Shown here in pieces: positions 50,228 through 58,907 of a DNA stretch of 64,000 bases. A program made the translations under genes and the position numbers. The DNA is from Eutrophocola salsuginis (GTDB taxonomy: Bacteria; Pseudomonadota; Gammaproteobacteria; Pseudomonadales; Pseudohongiellaceae), in NCBI GenBank assembly GCA_038147195.1, contig JAYQTB010000004.1, positions 620,001 through 684,000 of the forward strand, given 5' to 3'. Position 1 is the stretch's first letter, and every line of letters starts with the position of its first letter. The notes below the pieces were generated by a model. The model was not told where the DNA came from. It saw only the letters and a program-made list of their open reading frames with translations, and searched no databases.

Positions 50228-52927
50228 TCAGGAGGCTGTTTCGGCGTCTAGGAGTTTCTTGATTTCGTCCTGCAGTTTGCGTCCCACATCGGGATTCATT
50301 AGGGGTTTGTTATCACTGTCGGTGATGAAGAACACATCTTCTACGTTTTCACCCAGCGTGGTGATCTTCGCGTTGTGCAGCGTGATACCCATTTCGACAA
50401 AGATGCCTGCGACCTTCGCCAGCAACCCGGGACGGTCCGGGCACAATACTTCCAGAATGGTGTAGGGCGTATCGTTGTAGTTGCTCAGCGTGGTATCGGT
50501 CTTACGGCTGAACTGGCGGTGCTTGCGCGACGTGCGATGGCGCTCTGCCGGTTTCTGGGCACTCTTGGCACTGACGTAGTTGGTCAGCGTGCGATTAATT
50601 TCCTCGAGGCGCTGGGGATTTTTGCCGATGGGTTGGCCGTTGGTTTCCAGCACCATGAAGGTGGTCATCGAATAGTCGCTGTCTGTGATATAGATGCGCG
50701 CGTCTTGAATATTCAGGTTGAGGCGGTCGAACGCGGTCGCAATGTTCGCGAACAGGAAATGCGAGTTCTGGGTATAGATGAAAACCTGTGTCGCGCCTTC
50801 GCTTCTGTTTTCCGAATTGTTCTTGATTAGGATCAGCGGAGTGACATTGCTCTTGTGACCAGCAATGGCCTGCGTCTGCCAGGCGATGTCCTCCGGCGTT
50901 TCGCGCAGGAAATAATCTTCACTCGGATTGTTCCAGATTTCCCGTACCTGTTTGGCACTAAAACCGGATTTTTCCAGAAGGGTAAAGGCCACTTTCTGGT
51001 TCTGGTTGATGAGGTCTTTCTTGCCGACGGTTTCCTCCTGCCCCTGGCTCAGTGCGCGCTTGGTTTTAAGGTAAAGGCTGCTTAGCAGTGAGGCGCGCCA
51101 GGTGTTCCAGAGCGTCGGATTGGTCCCATTGATATCGGCCACCGTTAGTGTGTACAGGTAATCTAGACGCGTCTGGTCGCCAACCAGCTTGGCGAATTTG
51201 TGAATGACATCCGGATCCTGGATATCCTCCCTCTGTGCCACTCTGGACATCGTTAGGTGCTGCTCTACCAGCCAGCCTACGAGAGCCGTGTCCCACTTGC
51301 CAAGGTGGTGGCGCCGGCAGAACAATTCCGCATCGCGCTTGCCCAGCTCGGAGTGGTCACCGCCACGACCCTTGGCGATGTCGTGGTAAAGCCCGGCAAT
51401 GTATAGCAGCTCGATTTTTGGCAGGCGATGGAACAACTGGGAGGCGATCGGGAATTTTTCCGCGGCTTGCGGGTGGCGGAAGCGGCGCATATTTTCCATG
51501 ACCTGCAGCGTGTGGTCATCGACGGTATAAACGTGGAACAAGTCGTACTGCATCTGGCCGACGATGCGGCCGAATTCGGGCAGGTAGGCCGACAGAATGC
51601 CGTAACGTTTCATCTGCCGCAGACGGCCGACCATGTAATGGGGCGAGCGCAGTAACTCCATGAACATGGTGATATTGCGCAGGTCGCGCCGGTATTCGTT
51701 GTCGATCAGGTCCTTGCTGTTACGAATGAGGCGAATGGTGGAGGCGCGGATGCCCTCGATGGACAGGTCCTGAGCGAACAGCACAAACACTTCGATCAGG
51801 GCAAAGGGCGTGCGTTCGAATACCTTGCCGTTCTTAACTTCCAGGTAGTTGTTGCGTACCTGGAACCGGTTGTTGATCAACCGGATCTTGGCCCTTTCCT
51901 TCGAGCGGATGATCTCCTCTTCGAACAGTTGCAGCAGGACATCATTGAGTTCACGCAGGTTGAGCACGACCTGGTAGTACTCTTTCATCAGCTTTTCGAT
52001 GCCCAGGCTCTTCTGGTCATCCTTGTAGCCGAGCAACTCTGCCAGCTTGCGCTGGTGTTCGAACATTAGGCGGTCTTCGCGACGGCCGCTAAGCATGTGC
52101 AGGCCATAGCGAATGGTCCACAGGAAATTGCGGCCATTGATTAGGTCCTTGTACTCGCCTTTCTGGAGGAATTTTCTTTCCACCAGATCACTGAAATCCG
52201 ATGCCCCGAAATGCCGCTTCGAAATCCAGCCGATGGTCTGGATATCACGCAGGCCGCCTGGTGATTCTTTCAGGTTGGGTTCCAAAGCCGACTCGATGTC
52301 ATCGTGCTTACCGTGGCGGACGGTCTGTTCCCGGACCTTGGCCTCGTAAAACTGTTTGGGTTTCCACACCTTCTTTTTGTCGATTTGGGACATGACTGTT
52401 TTCAGCAGCTCTTCGTTGCCATAGAGGGTGCGTGATTCGATAAGAGCGGTGGCAACGGTGATGTCGCGGGCGGCTTCCTGCTGGTTTTCCTTGATAGAGC
52501 GCACGCTTTGGCCGATCTCGAGATTGATGTCCCAAAGAAAGGTTAGGAATTTTTCAATGTCCTCTTTGTATTTAGTCTTATTGTTTTTTGCCAGCAGTAT
52601 CTGGATATCGATATCGGAGTAAGGGTGCAATTCGCCTCTTCCGTAGCCACCGACGGCGATCAGGCTGATGTCGTTGGCATCCTTCCATTCATAGGACTTC
52701 CAAGCCGTAATCAGGAGTTGGTCGACGAACCATGCCTGGTCCTGGATGATCGTCTCAATATCTCCTTTCTTGATGAATCGCACATCGAGTAGCTGGCGTG
52801 TCTGCCTGACGGCTTCGCGGTAACAACTAATGGAGGAGGAGCTGACTGCCAGGGCCGCCTTGAAGGCGTCGGCGTCAAAAAGTTTCTTGCGGTTGCGTAT
52901 TACCGGTGTCTGTGCCGTATGGTTCAA
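50228..52927 (-). CDS. glnD: Bifunctional PII uridylyltransferase/uridylyl-removing enzyme
   Basis: An 899-residue nitrogen-status sensor starting at TTG 52927, whose TTGA overlaps the map stop by 4 bases. The nucleotidyltransferase site is GGYGRGELHPYSDID (93-107), the HD hydrolase site is LYHDIAKGRGGDHSELG, and two ACT domains follow at the C-terminus (ILEVLCPDRPGLLAKVAG in the last). It uridylylates PII when glutamine is low and removes UMP when high. Length matches E. coli GlnD (890). The map-glnD order is conserved across gammaproteobacteria. Confidence 0.97.
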   Translation of the reverse strand: MNHTAQTPVIRNRKKLFDADAFKAALAVSSSSISCYREAVRQTRQLLDVRFIKKGDIETIIQDQAWFVDQLLITAWKSYEWKDANDISLIAVGGYGRGELHPYSDIDIQILLAKNNKTKYKEDIEKFLTFLWDINLEIGQSVRSIKENQQEAARDITVATALIESRTLYGNEELLKTVMSQIDKKKVWKPKQFYEAKVREQTVRHGKHDDIESALEPNLKESPGGLRDIQTIGWISKRHFGASDFSDLVERKFLQKGEYKDLINGRNFLWTIRYGLHMLSGRREDRLMFEHQRKLAELLGYKDDQKSLGIEKLMKEYYQVVLNLRELNDVLLQLFEEEIIRSKERAKIRLINNRFQVRNNYLEVKNGKVFERTPFALIEVFVLFAQDLSIEGIRASTIRLIRNSKDLIDNEYRRDLRNITMFMELLRSPHYMVGRLRQMKRYGILSAYLPEFGRIVGQMQYDLFHVYTVDDHTLQVMENMRRFRHPQAAEKFPIASQLFHRLPKIELLYIAGLYHDIAKGRGGDHSELGKRDAELFCRRHHLGKWDTALVGWLVEQHLTMSRVAQREDIQDPDVIHKFAKLVGDQTRLDYLYTLTVADINGTNPTLWNTWRASLLSSLYLKTKRALSQGQEETVGKKDLINQNQKVAFTLLEKSGFSAKQVREIWNNPSEDYFLRETPEDIAWQTQAIAGHKSNVTPLILIKNNSENRSEGATQVFIYTQNSHFLFANIATAFDRLNLNIQDARIYITDSDYSMTTFMVLETNGQPIGKNPQRLEEINRTLTNYVSAKSAQKPAERHRTSRKHRQFSRKTDTTLSNYNDTPYTILEVLCPDRPGLLAKVAGIFVEMGITLHNAKITTLGENVEDVFFITDSDNKPLMNPDVGRKLQDEIKKLLDAETAS

Positions 52928-53700
52928 CGGAAGGGCTCTTCACTGCGTCGGGTCAGCACTTCGACACTATTTGCGGTAACCGCCAGGGTATGTTCCCACT
53001 GGGCCGACAGCCGGCGGTCTTGCGTGGTGACAGTCCAGCCGTCCTTGCGAGACAGTTTCGTGTGGCGCGTTCCGGCATTGATCATCGGTTCGATCGTAAA
53101 GGTCATGCCTTCCTGAAGCTTCATCCCCGTGCCGGCGATGCCGTAATGCAATACCTGGGGTTCTTCGTGGAAAATCCGGCCGATTCCATGTCCGCAATAT
53201 TCGCGAACAACGGAATAATGGTTCGCTTGGGCGTATTCTTGGATGACGTTGCCGATATCGCCAAGCGTGGTACCCGGTCGCACGAGGTCAATCGCCTTGT
53301 ATAGGCATTCCTGTGTGATTTGCACAAGTTTGCGCGCATGAGGCGCAACCTCACCGACCAGAAACATCTTGCTGGTATCGCCATGGAAGCCGTCCTTGAT
53401 CACCGTGATATCGACGTTCACGATATCGCCTTTCTTCAAGATCATTGTGTCACTGGGAATACCGTGGCATATAACATGGTTGGGCGAGGTGCATATGGAC
53501 TTGGGGAAGCCGTTGTAGTTTAGCGGGGCGGGGATTGCATTCAGCTCGTTGATGATAAAGTCATGGCAGATCCTGTCCAGCTCCCCCGTGCTAACACCGG
53601 GTATGACATGAGGTTCGATCATCTCCAGCACGCGGGCGGCAAGGTTGCCAGCTACGCGCATTTTCGCGATCTCTTCGGAATTCTTGATGGTTACGGGCAT
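52924..53700 (-). CDS. map: Methionine aminopeptidase, type I
   Basis: A 258-residue M24A enzyme that removes the initiator Met. Metal ligands appear as Asp in VNVDITVIKDGFHGDTSKM, His in GHGIGRIFHEEP and Glu in FTIEPM and the C-terminal VTTQDRRLSAQWEHT. No zinc-finger extension is present. It is divergent from rpsB across 310 bases, the same arrangement as in E. coli, and leads the map-glnD-yffB-dapD-dapE run on the minus strand. Confidence 0.97.
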   Translation of the reverse strand: MPVTIKNSEEIAKMRVAGNLAARVLEMIEPHVIPGVSTGELDRICHDFIINELNAIPAPLNYNGFPKSICTSPNHVICHGIPSDTMILKKGDIVNVDITVIKDGFHGDTSKMFLVGEVAPHARKLVQITQECLYKAIDLVRPGTTLGDIGNVIQEYAQANHYSVVREYCGHGIGRIFHEEPQVLHYGIAGTGMKLQEGMTFTIEPMINAGTRHTKLSRKDGWTVTTQDRRLSAQWEHTLAVTANSVEVLTRRSEEPFR

Positions 53701-53804
53701 GGTGTCCGGTGTTAAGGCGGCCTTGGCCGAAAAGTCGCTATTTTATGGCAACTGTGAACACAAAGAAATGAAACGTCCTAACTACCCGAAAACTAAAGCT
53801 TATC

Positions 53805-53833
53805 TTTAAGTTGGTGGGTGTTTGTGGTATAAA
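53805..53833 (+). promoter_or_regulatory. Candidate promoter of the rpsB operon
   Basis: A -10 box TATAAA (53828-53833) with a weak -35, TTTAAG (53805-53810), spaced by 17 bases. It lies about 170 bases ahead of rpsB, leaving room for the long leader that autogenous control needs. Confidence 0.5.
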
Positions 53834-53839
53834 GCCGCA

Positions 53840-54010
53840 CGTTTTGCCCACAGGTGTAAAACGGGAGCAGGCATGGCCTGCTAAATCAATTTAAACTTAA
53901 TCGTCGCACATACATCAGCACTTCGGGCTGGGTGCCATAAATCTGTTGAATATCAATAGGTTGCAGGTTTGACTCGAAGGATGTATGGAGGCTTAACCCA
54001 GGGACATTAT
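53840..54010 (+). promoter_or_regulatory. rpsB 5' leader (t44-like, probable S2 autoregulatory element)
   Basis: About 170 untranslated bases between the promoter and rpsB. They include a stem-loop of the form GCACttcgggctgGGTGC (about 53919-53936) and a Shine-Dalgarno, GGAGG, near 53985. In gammaproteobacteria S2 represses its own mRNA through a leader in this position; t44 RNA comes from the same place. Homology is inferred from position and partial hairpin similarity only. Confidence 0.5.
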
Positions 54011-55010
54011 ATGACCTCTGTAAACATGAAAGACATGTTGCAGGCCGGTGTGCATTTCGGACACCAGTGCCGCTACTGGAACCCCAAGATGAACCAGTAC
54101 ATTTTCGGGGCCCGCAATAAAATCCATATCATCAATCTCGAGCACACCCTGCCGGCACTGACACAGGCCATGGCACAGGTGCGCCACATGGCAGAGCGCA
54201 AGCAGAAAGTGTTGTTCGTTGGCACCAAGCGCGCAGCCAGCAAAATCATAAAAGAGGAAGCCTCTCGTGCAGCCATGCCTTACGTTGACCAGCGCTGGCT
54301 GGGCGGCATGCTGACTAATTACAAAACCATCCGTGCTTCCATCAAGAAGCTGAAAGACCTGGAAACCCAAGCTACCGATGGCACCTTTGCCAAGCTCACC
54401 AAGAAAGAAGGCCTGATGCGCACCCGCGAGCAGGAAAAGCTCGAAAAGAGCATCGGCGGAATTAAGGACATGGGCGGCCTGCCCGATGCCCTGTTTGTCA
54501 TCGATGTTGATCACGAACGCATTGCCGTTAGCGAAGCCAACAAGCTGGGTATACCCAGTAATCGGTATCGTCGATACCAACAGCGATCCCGACGGCATAG
54601 ATCTGGTCATCCCCGGTAACGATGACGCTATACGCGCCATCAAGCTTTACGTGTCCGCGATAGCAGATGCCTGTGTGGATGGTCAAGGCAAGGCAAAGCA
54701 AGACGAGGAATCCCGAAAAGGTGAATTCGTCGAAGTGGATAACGATAAGGGAGAGTCTGACGTCAAGATCAAGGTAAAAGCAAAGGCAAAAGCCAGAGTT
54801 GAAGCCGCCCCGGAAGCGCCTGCTGATGACGTTGCCGCGAAAACCAGCGCGCCTGGAGAAGAAAAAGCCGACGTAACGGCAGAAGCGAAGGAAGAAAAAG
54901 CCAAAGCCAAGGAAAAACCCGCTCCCAAAGCCAAGGCAAAATCCAAAGTCGCTCCCAAGGCCAAGGCTGCACCCAAAGCCAATGCCAAAGCGAAGGCAAA
55001 AGCCGAGTAA
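54011..55010 (+). CDS. rpsB: 30S ribosomal protein S2 with Lys/Ala-rich tail; frameshift in this sequence
   Basis: Start at ATG 54011 (MTSVNMKDMLQAGVHFGHQ). The first frame runs correctly to NKLGIP near 54556; then an extra A (about 54557) shifts it, and the true sequence VIGIVDTNSDPDGIDLVIPGNDDAIRAI continues in the next frame to TAA 55010. Read through, the protein is about 332 residues, against 241 in E. coli. The excess is a C-terminal tail of alternating Lys/Ala with Pro (KAKAK, APKAK repeats). S2 is essential, so the shift is probably a sequence error. It binds the 30S subunit near S1. Confidence 0.95.
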
Positions 55011-55022
55011 CGCGGTTCGACT

Positions 55023-55048
55023 AGCCGGTGGGCAGCTGCCCGCCGGCT
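55023..55048 (+). terminator. Intergenic hairpin between rpsB and tsf (attenuator-like)
   Basis: Arms AGCCGGTGGGCAG (55023-55035) and CTGCCCGCCGGCT (55036-55048) pair over 13 positions with one G-U, with no spare loop beyond the central bases. No T-run follows, so full termination is unlikely. A stem in this gap would reduce read-through or protect the rpsB mRNA 3' end. E. coli has a partial terminator at the same position. Confidence 0.6.
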
Positions 55049-55083
55049 GCCGGGTTAAATCCAGAATAAGAGAGAGGCCAGAC

Positions 55084-55956
55084 ATGGCAGAAATTACAAC
55101 TACACTAGTCAAAGAATTGAGAGAGCGCACAGGCTTGGGCATGATGGATTGCAAAAAAGCCCTGCAGGCAGCGGATGGAGATATTGAAAAAGCCATTGAG
55201 GACCTGCGAAAGGAAAGTGGCTTGAAAGCCGCCAAGAAAGCGGGCAGGACCGCCGCCGAAGGCCTGGTACTAACCAAGATTGCTGACGATGGCAGCTATG
55301 GTGTCATCGTGGAGGTGAATTCCGAAACCGATTTCGCCGCCAAGGATGAAAACTTCACCGATTTCGCCGGCTTTGTCCTGGAAACAGTGTTCTCCAAGAA
55401 AGAAATCGACATCGATGCATTGTTGGCTGCCGGTTTTGAGCAGACCCGCCAGGAACTGGTGCAGAAGATCGGTGAAAACATCACAGTACGCCGTGCGGCC
55501 ATGCTCGGTGGTGAAGGCACCACCGTGGGCTCTTACGTCCACTCCAACAGCAAGATTGCCGTCCTGGTTGCTTTACGCGGTGGTGACGCGGACCTGGCAA
55601 AGGATGTCGCCATGCATGTTGCTGCTGTAAACCCGCTGGTCGTCAAAGCCGAGGACGTGCCTGCTGATGTGCTTAGTAAGGAAAGTGAAATTTACACTGC
55701 GCAGGCTGCGGAAAGCGGTAAGCCTGCTGACATCGTTGAAAAAATGGTAAGTGGCCGCCTGCGAAAGTTTGTCGAGGAAGTTAGCCTTAATGAACAGGCC
55801 TTCGTAAAGGACCCGGACGTTAAAATCGGCAAGCTTGTCAAGGATGCCGGAGCAGAGATTCTGTCATTCATACGTTTCGAAGTGGGTGAAGGCATTGAGA
55901 AAAAGACCGAGGACTTCGCCGCCGAAGTGGCTGCTCAGTTGAAGGGTGGCGCATAA
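55084..55956 (+). CDS. tsf: Translation elongation factor Ts
   Basis: Start at ATG 55084 (MAEITTTLVKELRERTGLGMMDCKKAL) gives 290 residues; a longer in-frame reading overlaps rpsB. The N-terminal UBA-like segment and the signature ETDFAAKDENFTDFA (family ETDFVAKxExF) are clear. EF-Ts exchanges GDP for GTP on EF-Tu. Shine-Dalgarno is a GAGAGA-rich tract just upstream. It follows rpsB after the hairpin at 55023. Confidence 0.97.
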   Translation: MAEITTTLVKELRERTGLGMMDCKKALQAADGDIEKAIEDLRKESGLKAAKKAGRTAAEGLVLTKIADDGSYGVIVEVNSETDFAAKDENFTDFAGFVLETVFSKKEIDIDALLAAGFEQTRQELVQKIGENITVRRAAMLGGEGTTVGSYVHSNSKIAVLVALRGGDADLAKDVAMHVAAVNPLVVKAEDVPADVLSKESEIYTAQAAESGKPADIVEKMVSGRLRKFVEEVSLNEQAFVKDPDVKIGKLVKDAGAEILSFIRFEVGEGIEKKTEDFAAEVAAQLKGGA

Positions 55957-55994
55957 GCGACTTATATACAGACCAATCATAAGAGCTTCAATCG

Positions 55995-56723
55995 ATGGCA
56001 ACAAAAATCCGCAAATATGACAGGATTCTGCTGAAACTGAGTGGTGAAGCCCTTACAGGTAATGCTGATTTCGGGATCGACCCCAAAGTGCTCGACCGCA
56101 TGGCGGCCGAGATCGGGCAGCTTGTCGAAATCGGCGTGCAGGTCGGACTGGTCATCGGCGGCGGCAACCTATTCAGGGGTGCCGAACTGCATGCGGCAGG
56201 CATGGAAAGGGTGACCGGCGACCACATGGGCATGCTGGCCACGGTGATGAATGCTCTCGCCATGCGCGACGCCCTGGAACGCGCCAATATCCCTACACGA
56301 GTCATGTCCGCCATCCCCATGAGTGGGGTCGTCGAGCATTACGACCGTCGTACCGCCATTCGCCACCTCAGGGACGGCGACGTGGTGATATTTTCAGCCG
56401 GAACCGGCAACCCGTTTTTTACGACCGATTCCTCAGCCTGCCTGCGCGGCATCGAAATTGATGCTGATCTGGTACTTAAGGCCACCAAGGTTGATGGTGT
56501 GTACTCGGCGGACCCGATCAAGAATCCGGATGCCGAAAAATATGATTGCCTTACCTTTGATGAGGTCCTAGACAAGAAGCTGGGTGTCATGGATCTCACC
56601 GCCATCTGCCTGAGCAGGGACCATAATCTGCCAGTGAGAATATTTGATATGAACAAGGAAGAAGCCCTATTCAATATCATTGTCGGCAAGGATGAAGGCA
56701 CTCTTATAGAAAGGGGAGACTAA
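55995..56723 (+). CDS. pyrH: UMP kinase
   Basis: A 242-residue amino-acid-kinase-fold enzyme that phosphorylates UMP to UDP. The start YDRILLKLSGEALTG, the GGGNLFRG loop (family GGGNxxRG), DHMGMLATVMN and GNPFFTTDSSACLRG (family TGNPFFTTDTxAxLRG) are all present, and the C-terminal IFDMNKEEAL is typical. It forms hexamers regulated by GTP and UTP. It lies 38 bases after tsf and one base before frr. Confidence 0.98.
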   Translation: MATKIRKYDRILLKLSGEALTGNADFGIDPKVLDRMAAEIGQLVEIGVQVGLVIGGGNLFRGAELHAAGMERVTGDHMGMLATVMNALAMRDALERANIPTRVMSAIPMSGVVEHYDRRTAIRHLRDGDVVIFSAGTGNPFFTTDSSACLRGIEIDADLVLKATKVDGVYSADPIKNPDAEKYDCLTFDEVLDKKLGVMDLTAICLSRDHNLPVRIFDMNKEEALFNIIVGKDEGTLIERGD

Positions 56724-56724
56724 A

Positions 56725-57282
56725 ATGATTGATGAAATAATCAAGGATGCGCGCGAGCGCATGGACAAAAGCCTGCACAGCCTGGAGTCCGCTTTCAACA
56801 AGATCAGGACTGGTCGGGCCCATCCGGGAATACTCGACAGTGTGATGGTCCCGTATTACGGCACGGATACGCCCATCCAACGGATGGCGAATGTGACCAT
56901 TGAGGATGCTCGTACAATCGCGGTATCACCGTGGGAAAAGAAGTTACTGCCGGAAATCGAGAGGGCAATTCTCAAGTCCGACCTGGGTCTGAACCCATCA
57001 AACAATGGTGATGTGATCCGTATTCCCATGCCGGCACTGACCGAGGAAACGCGTAAGGAATACACAAAGCAGGCTAAGCAGGAGGCGGAAAACGCGCGCA
57101 TCGCCATTCGCAATATTCGCCGTGATGCCAATACCAATACCAAGGACCTGCTCAAGGAAAAGGAAATTTCCGAGGATCAAGAACGCCGGGCAGAGCAGTC
57201 CATCCAAAAGCTCACTGACAGCTTTATTGAAATGGTTGATGCAAAGTACGCTGAAAAGGAATCGGATCTGCTAACGATCTGA
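56725..57282 (+). CDS. frr: Ribosome recycling factor
   Basis: A 185-residue RRF starting ATG 56725, one base after the pyrH stop, with AAGGGGAG upstream. The signature FNKIRTGRAHPGILD and the helical C-terminus KELLKEKEISEDQERRAEQ-like stretch (DLLKEKEISEDQERRAEQSI) are clear; length equals E. coli (185). It dissociates post-termination ribosomes with EF-G. Standard operon position. Confidence 0.98.
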   Translation: MIDEIIKDARERMDKSLHSLESAFNKIRTGRAHPGILDSVMVPYYGTDTPIQRMANVTIEDARTIAVSPWEKKLLPEIERAILKSDLGLNPSNNGDVIRIPMPALTEETRKEYTKQAKQEAENARIAIRNIRRDANTNTKDLLKEKEISEDQERRAEQSIQKLTDSFIEMVDAKYAEKESDLLTI

Positions 57283-57303
57283 TCACGCGGACACTCTTCT
57301 TAT

Positions 57304-58074
57304 ATGTCCCCCACCAACCGAACTGTAGACAAGGCTGATCAGCACAGGAATCAGAACCTTCCGCGCCACATTGCAGTGATAATGGATGGCAACAACCGCT
57401 GGTCAAGGCAGCAGAACAGATGTGGCATTTCAGGTCATCGGGCGGGTGCAGTCGCCGCTAGAAGCTTGGTCCACATGTGCCTGAAGAAGCATATCGAAGT
57501 CCTGACCCTGTTTGTCTTTAGCAGTGAAAACTGGCTGCGTCCCAAGCGGGAAGTGAACAGCCTCATGGCGCTATTTCTGAACGTGTTGCAGAAAAACGAA
57601 GTCGCCAAACTGCACAAGCAGAACATCAAGCTGCGTTTCATCGGCAGTCGTGAACATTTTATCGGCAAGCTGCTCACCCTAATGGCCGCGGCTGAAAAGT
57701 TGACCGCAGGTAACACCGGCATGACCGTGGTGGTGGCTGCGGATTACGGTGGTCACTGGGACATCACCAACGCCACTCGGCAGATCGCTATTAAAGTGGC
57801 AGAGGGCAAGCTCGACCCCGAAGCAATCAACGAAGAAGTCGTTAGGCAGCACATTGCCATCGGAGACCTGCCGATGCCGGACCTGTGTATTCGTACCGGT
57901 GGTGAACAGCGTGTTAGCAACTTTCTGCTGTGGCAATTCGCCTACTCGGAATTCTATTTCACGGAAACCTTCTGGCCGGATTTCGGTGAAAAGGAATTCG
58001 AGGCTGCTCTCGCGGATTATGCAGGCAGGCAGCGCCGCTTTGGCAAAGTCAGCGACCAGGTGGAGTCAAACTGA
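57304..58074 (+). CDS. uppS: Undecaprenyl diphosphate synthase
   Basis: A 256-residue cis-prenyltransferase making the C55 lipid carrier for peptidoglycan and O-antigen. The catalytic Asp28 lies in IAVIMDGNNRWSRQ; the usual third glycine of MDGNGRW is replaced by Asn here. Other family stretches are intact: FSSENWLRP, RFIGSREHF, AADYGGHWDI, RTGGEQRVSNFLLWQ and YFTETFWPDF. It is followed after two bases by cdsA. Confidence 0.97.
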   Translation: MSPTNRTVDKADQHRNQNLPRHIAVIMDGNNRWSRQQNRCGISGHRAGAVAARSLVHMCLKKHIEVLTLFVFSSENWLRPKREVNSLMALFLNVLQKNEVAKLHKQNIKLRFIGSREHFIGKLLTLMAAAEKLTAGNTGMTVVVAADYGGHWDITNATRQIAIKVAEGKLDPEAINEEVVRQHIAIGDLPMPDLCIRTGGEQRVSNFLLWQFAYSEFYFTETFWPDFGEKEFEAALADYAGRQRRFGKVSDQVESN

Positions 58075-58076
58075 AC

Positions 58077-58907
58077 ATGCTGCGGCAACGCGTGGTTACG
58101 GCCTTTATCCTGTTTGTCGTGGTCCTTGGCGCCGTTTTCCTGTTGCCATATTCGCTGTTCTACCTATTCATTGCCCTGGTCATTGGCCTGGCAATCTGGG
58201 AGTGGTCAATGCTAGCCACGCTGGATTTCAGGGTAGGGAGGGCGGCATACACCGCCGTTCTCATAACCCTGATCGCGCTGATTACCCATTCCCCCATACC
58301 CTTGCAGGGGGTACTACTGGCAGGCGCGCTGTTCTGGCTGTTAGCGCTGGTCCTGGTGTGCCAGTATCCCCTGGGTTGTAACCTGTGGGGGAATCGCCCC
58401 GTGCTATTTATAGCTGGGTTACCGCTGTTCCTGCCGGGTTGGCTAGCTCTGATCTACCTGAGGGAGCAGGAATATTTCGCCTTTCACGTGTTGTTCCTGC
58501 TTGCTCTGGTGGCCTCAGCCGATATCGGTGCTTACTTTGCTGGCAGGGCATTCGGCAGGCACAAGCTATCGCCTCGCGTTAGTCCCAACAAGACCTGGGA
58601 AGGGTTCGTCGGTGGCCTTGCTGCCAGCTGCTTACTGATGCTGGTCACCGTCCTGGTGTTCGTTTCTCAGCAGTCTGAATTGGGCGTGCAACATTGGATG
58701 AAACTTTTGCTGGCCGCCGTTCTGATCGCTGCATCCAGTGTGGTCGGCGACCTCTTTGAAAGCATGGTCAAGCGCTTTAATGACGTGAAGGACAGCGGCA
58801 CGATACTGCCGGGTCACGGCGGCATGCTTGATCGCATCGACGGTATCACGGCGGCAGCACCTTTTTACGCCTTACTGCTTATACAGATCCGGCAGGACTT
58901 CCTGTGA
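58077..58907 (+). CDS. cdsA: Phosphatidate cytidylyltransferase
   Basis: A 276-residue inner-membrane enzyme with about eight helices, making CDP-diacylglycerol from phosphatidate and CTP. The C-terminal CDP-DAG synthase signature is visible: SVVGDLFESMVKRFNDVKDSG, then PGHGGMLDRIDG. The start MLRQRVVTAFIL is the family N-terminus. It overlaps dxr by 4 bases (GTGA). Confidence 0.96.
   Translation: MLRQRVVTAFILFVVVLGAVFLLPYSLFYLFIALVIGLAIWEWSMLATLDFRVGRAAYTAVLITLIALITHSPIPLQGVLLAGALFWLLALVLVCQYPLGCNLWGNRPVLFIAGLPLFLPGWLALIYLREQEYFAFHVLFLLALVASADIGAYFAGRAFGRHKLSPRVSPNKTWEGFVGGLAASCLLMLVTVLVFVSQQSELGVQHWMKLLLAAVLIAASSVVGDLFESMVKRFNDVKDSGTILPGHGGMLDRIDGITAAAPFYALLLIQIRQDFL

Noticed and set aside
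54528..55277. 249-codon minus-strand ORF over the rpsB tail and tsf
   Set aside because: Its glycine/phenylalanine repeats are the antisense of the Lys/Ala-rich S2 tail, and tsf is clearly on the plus strand.
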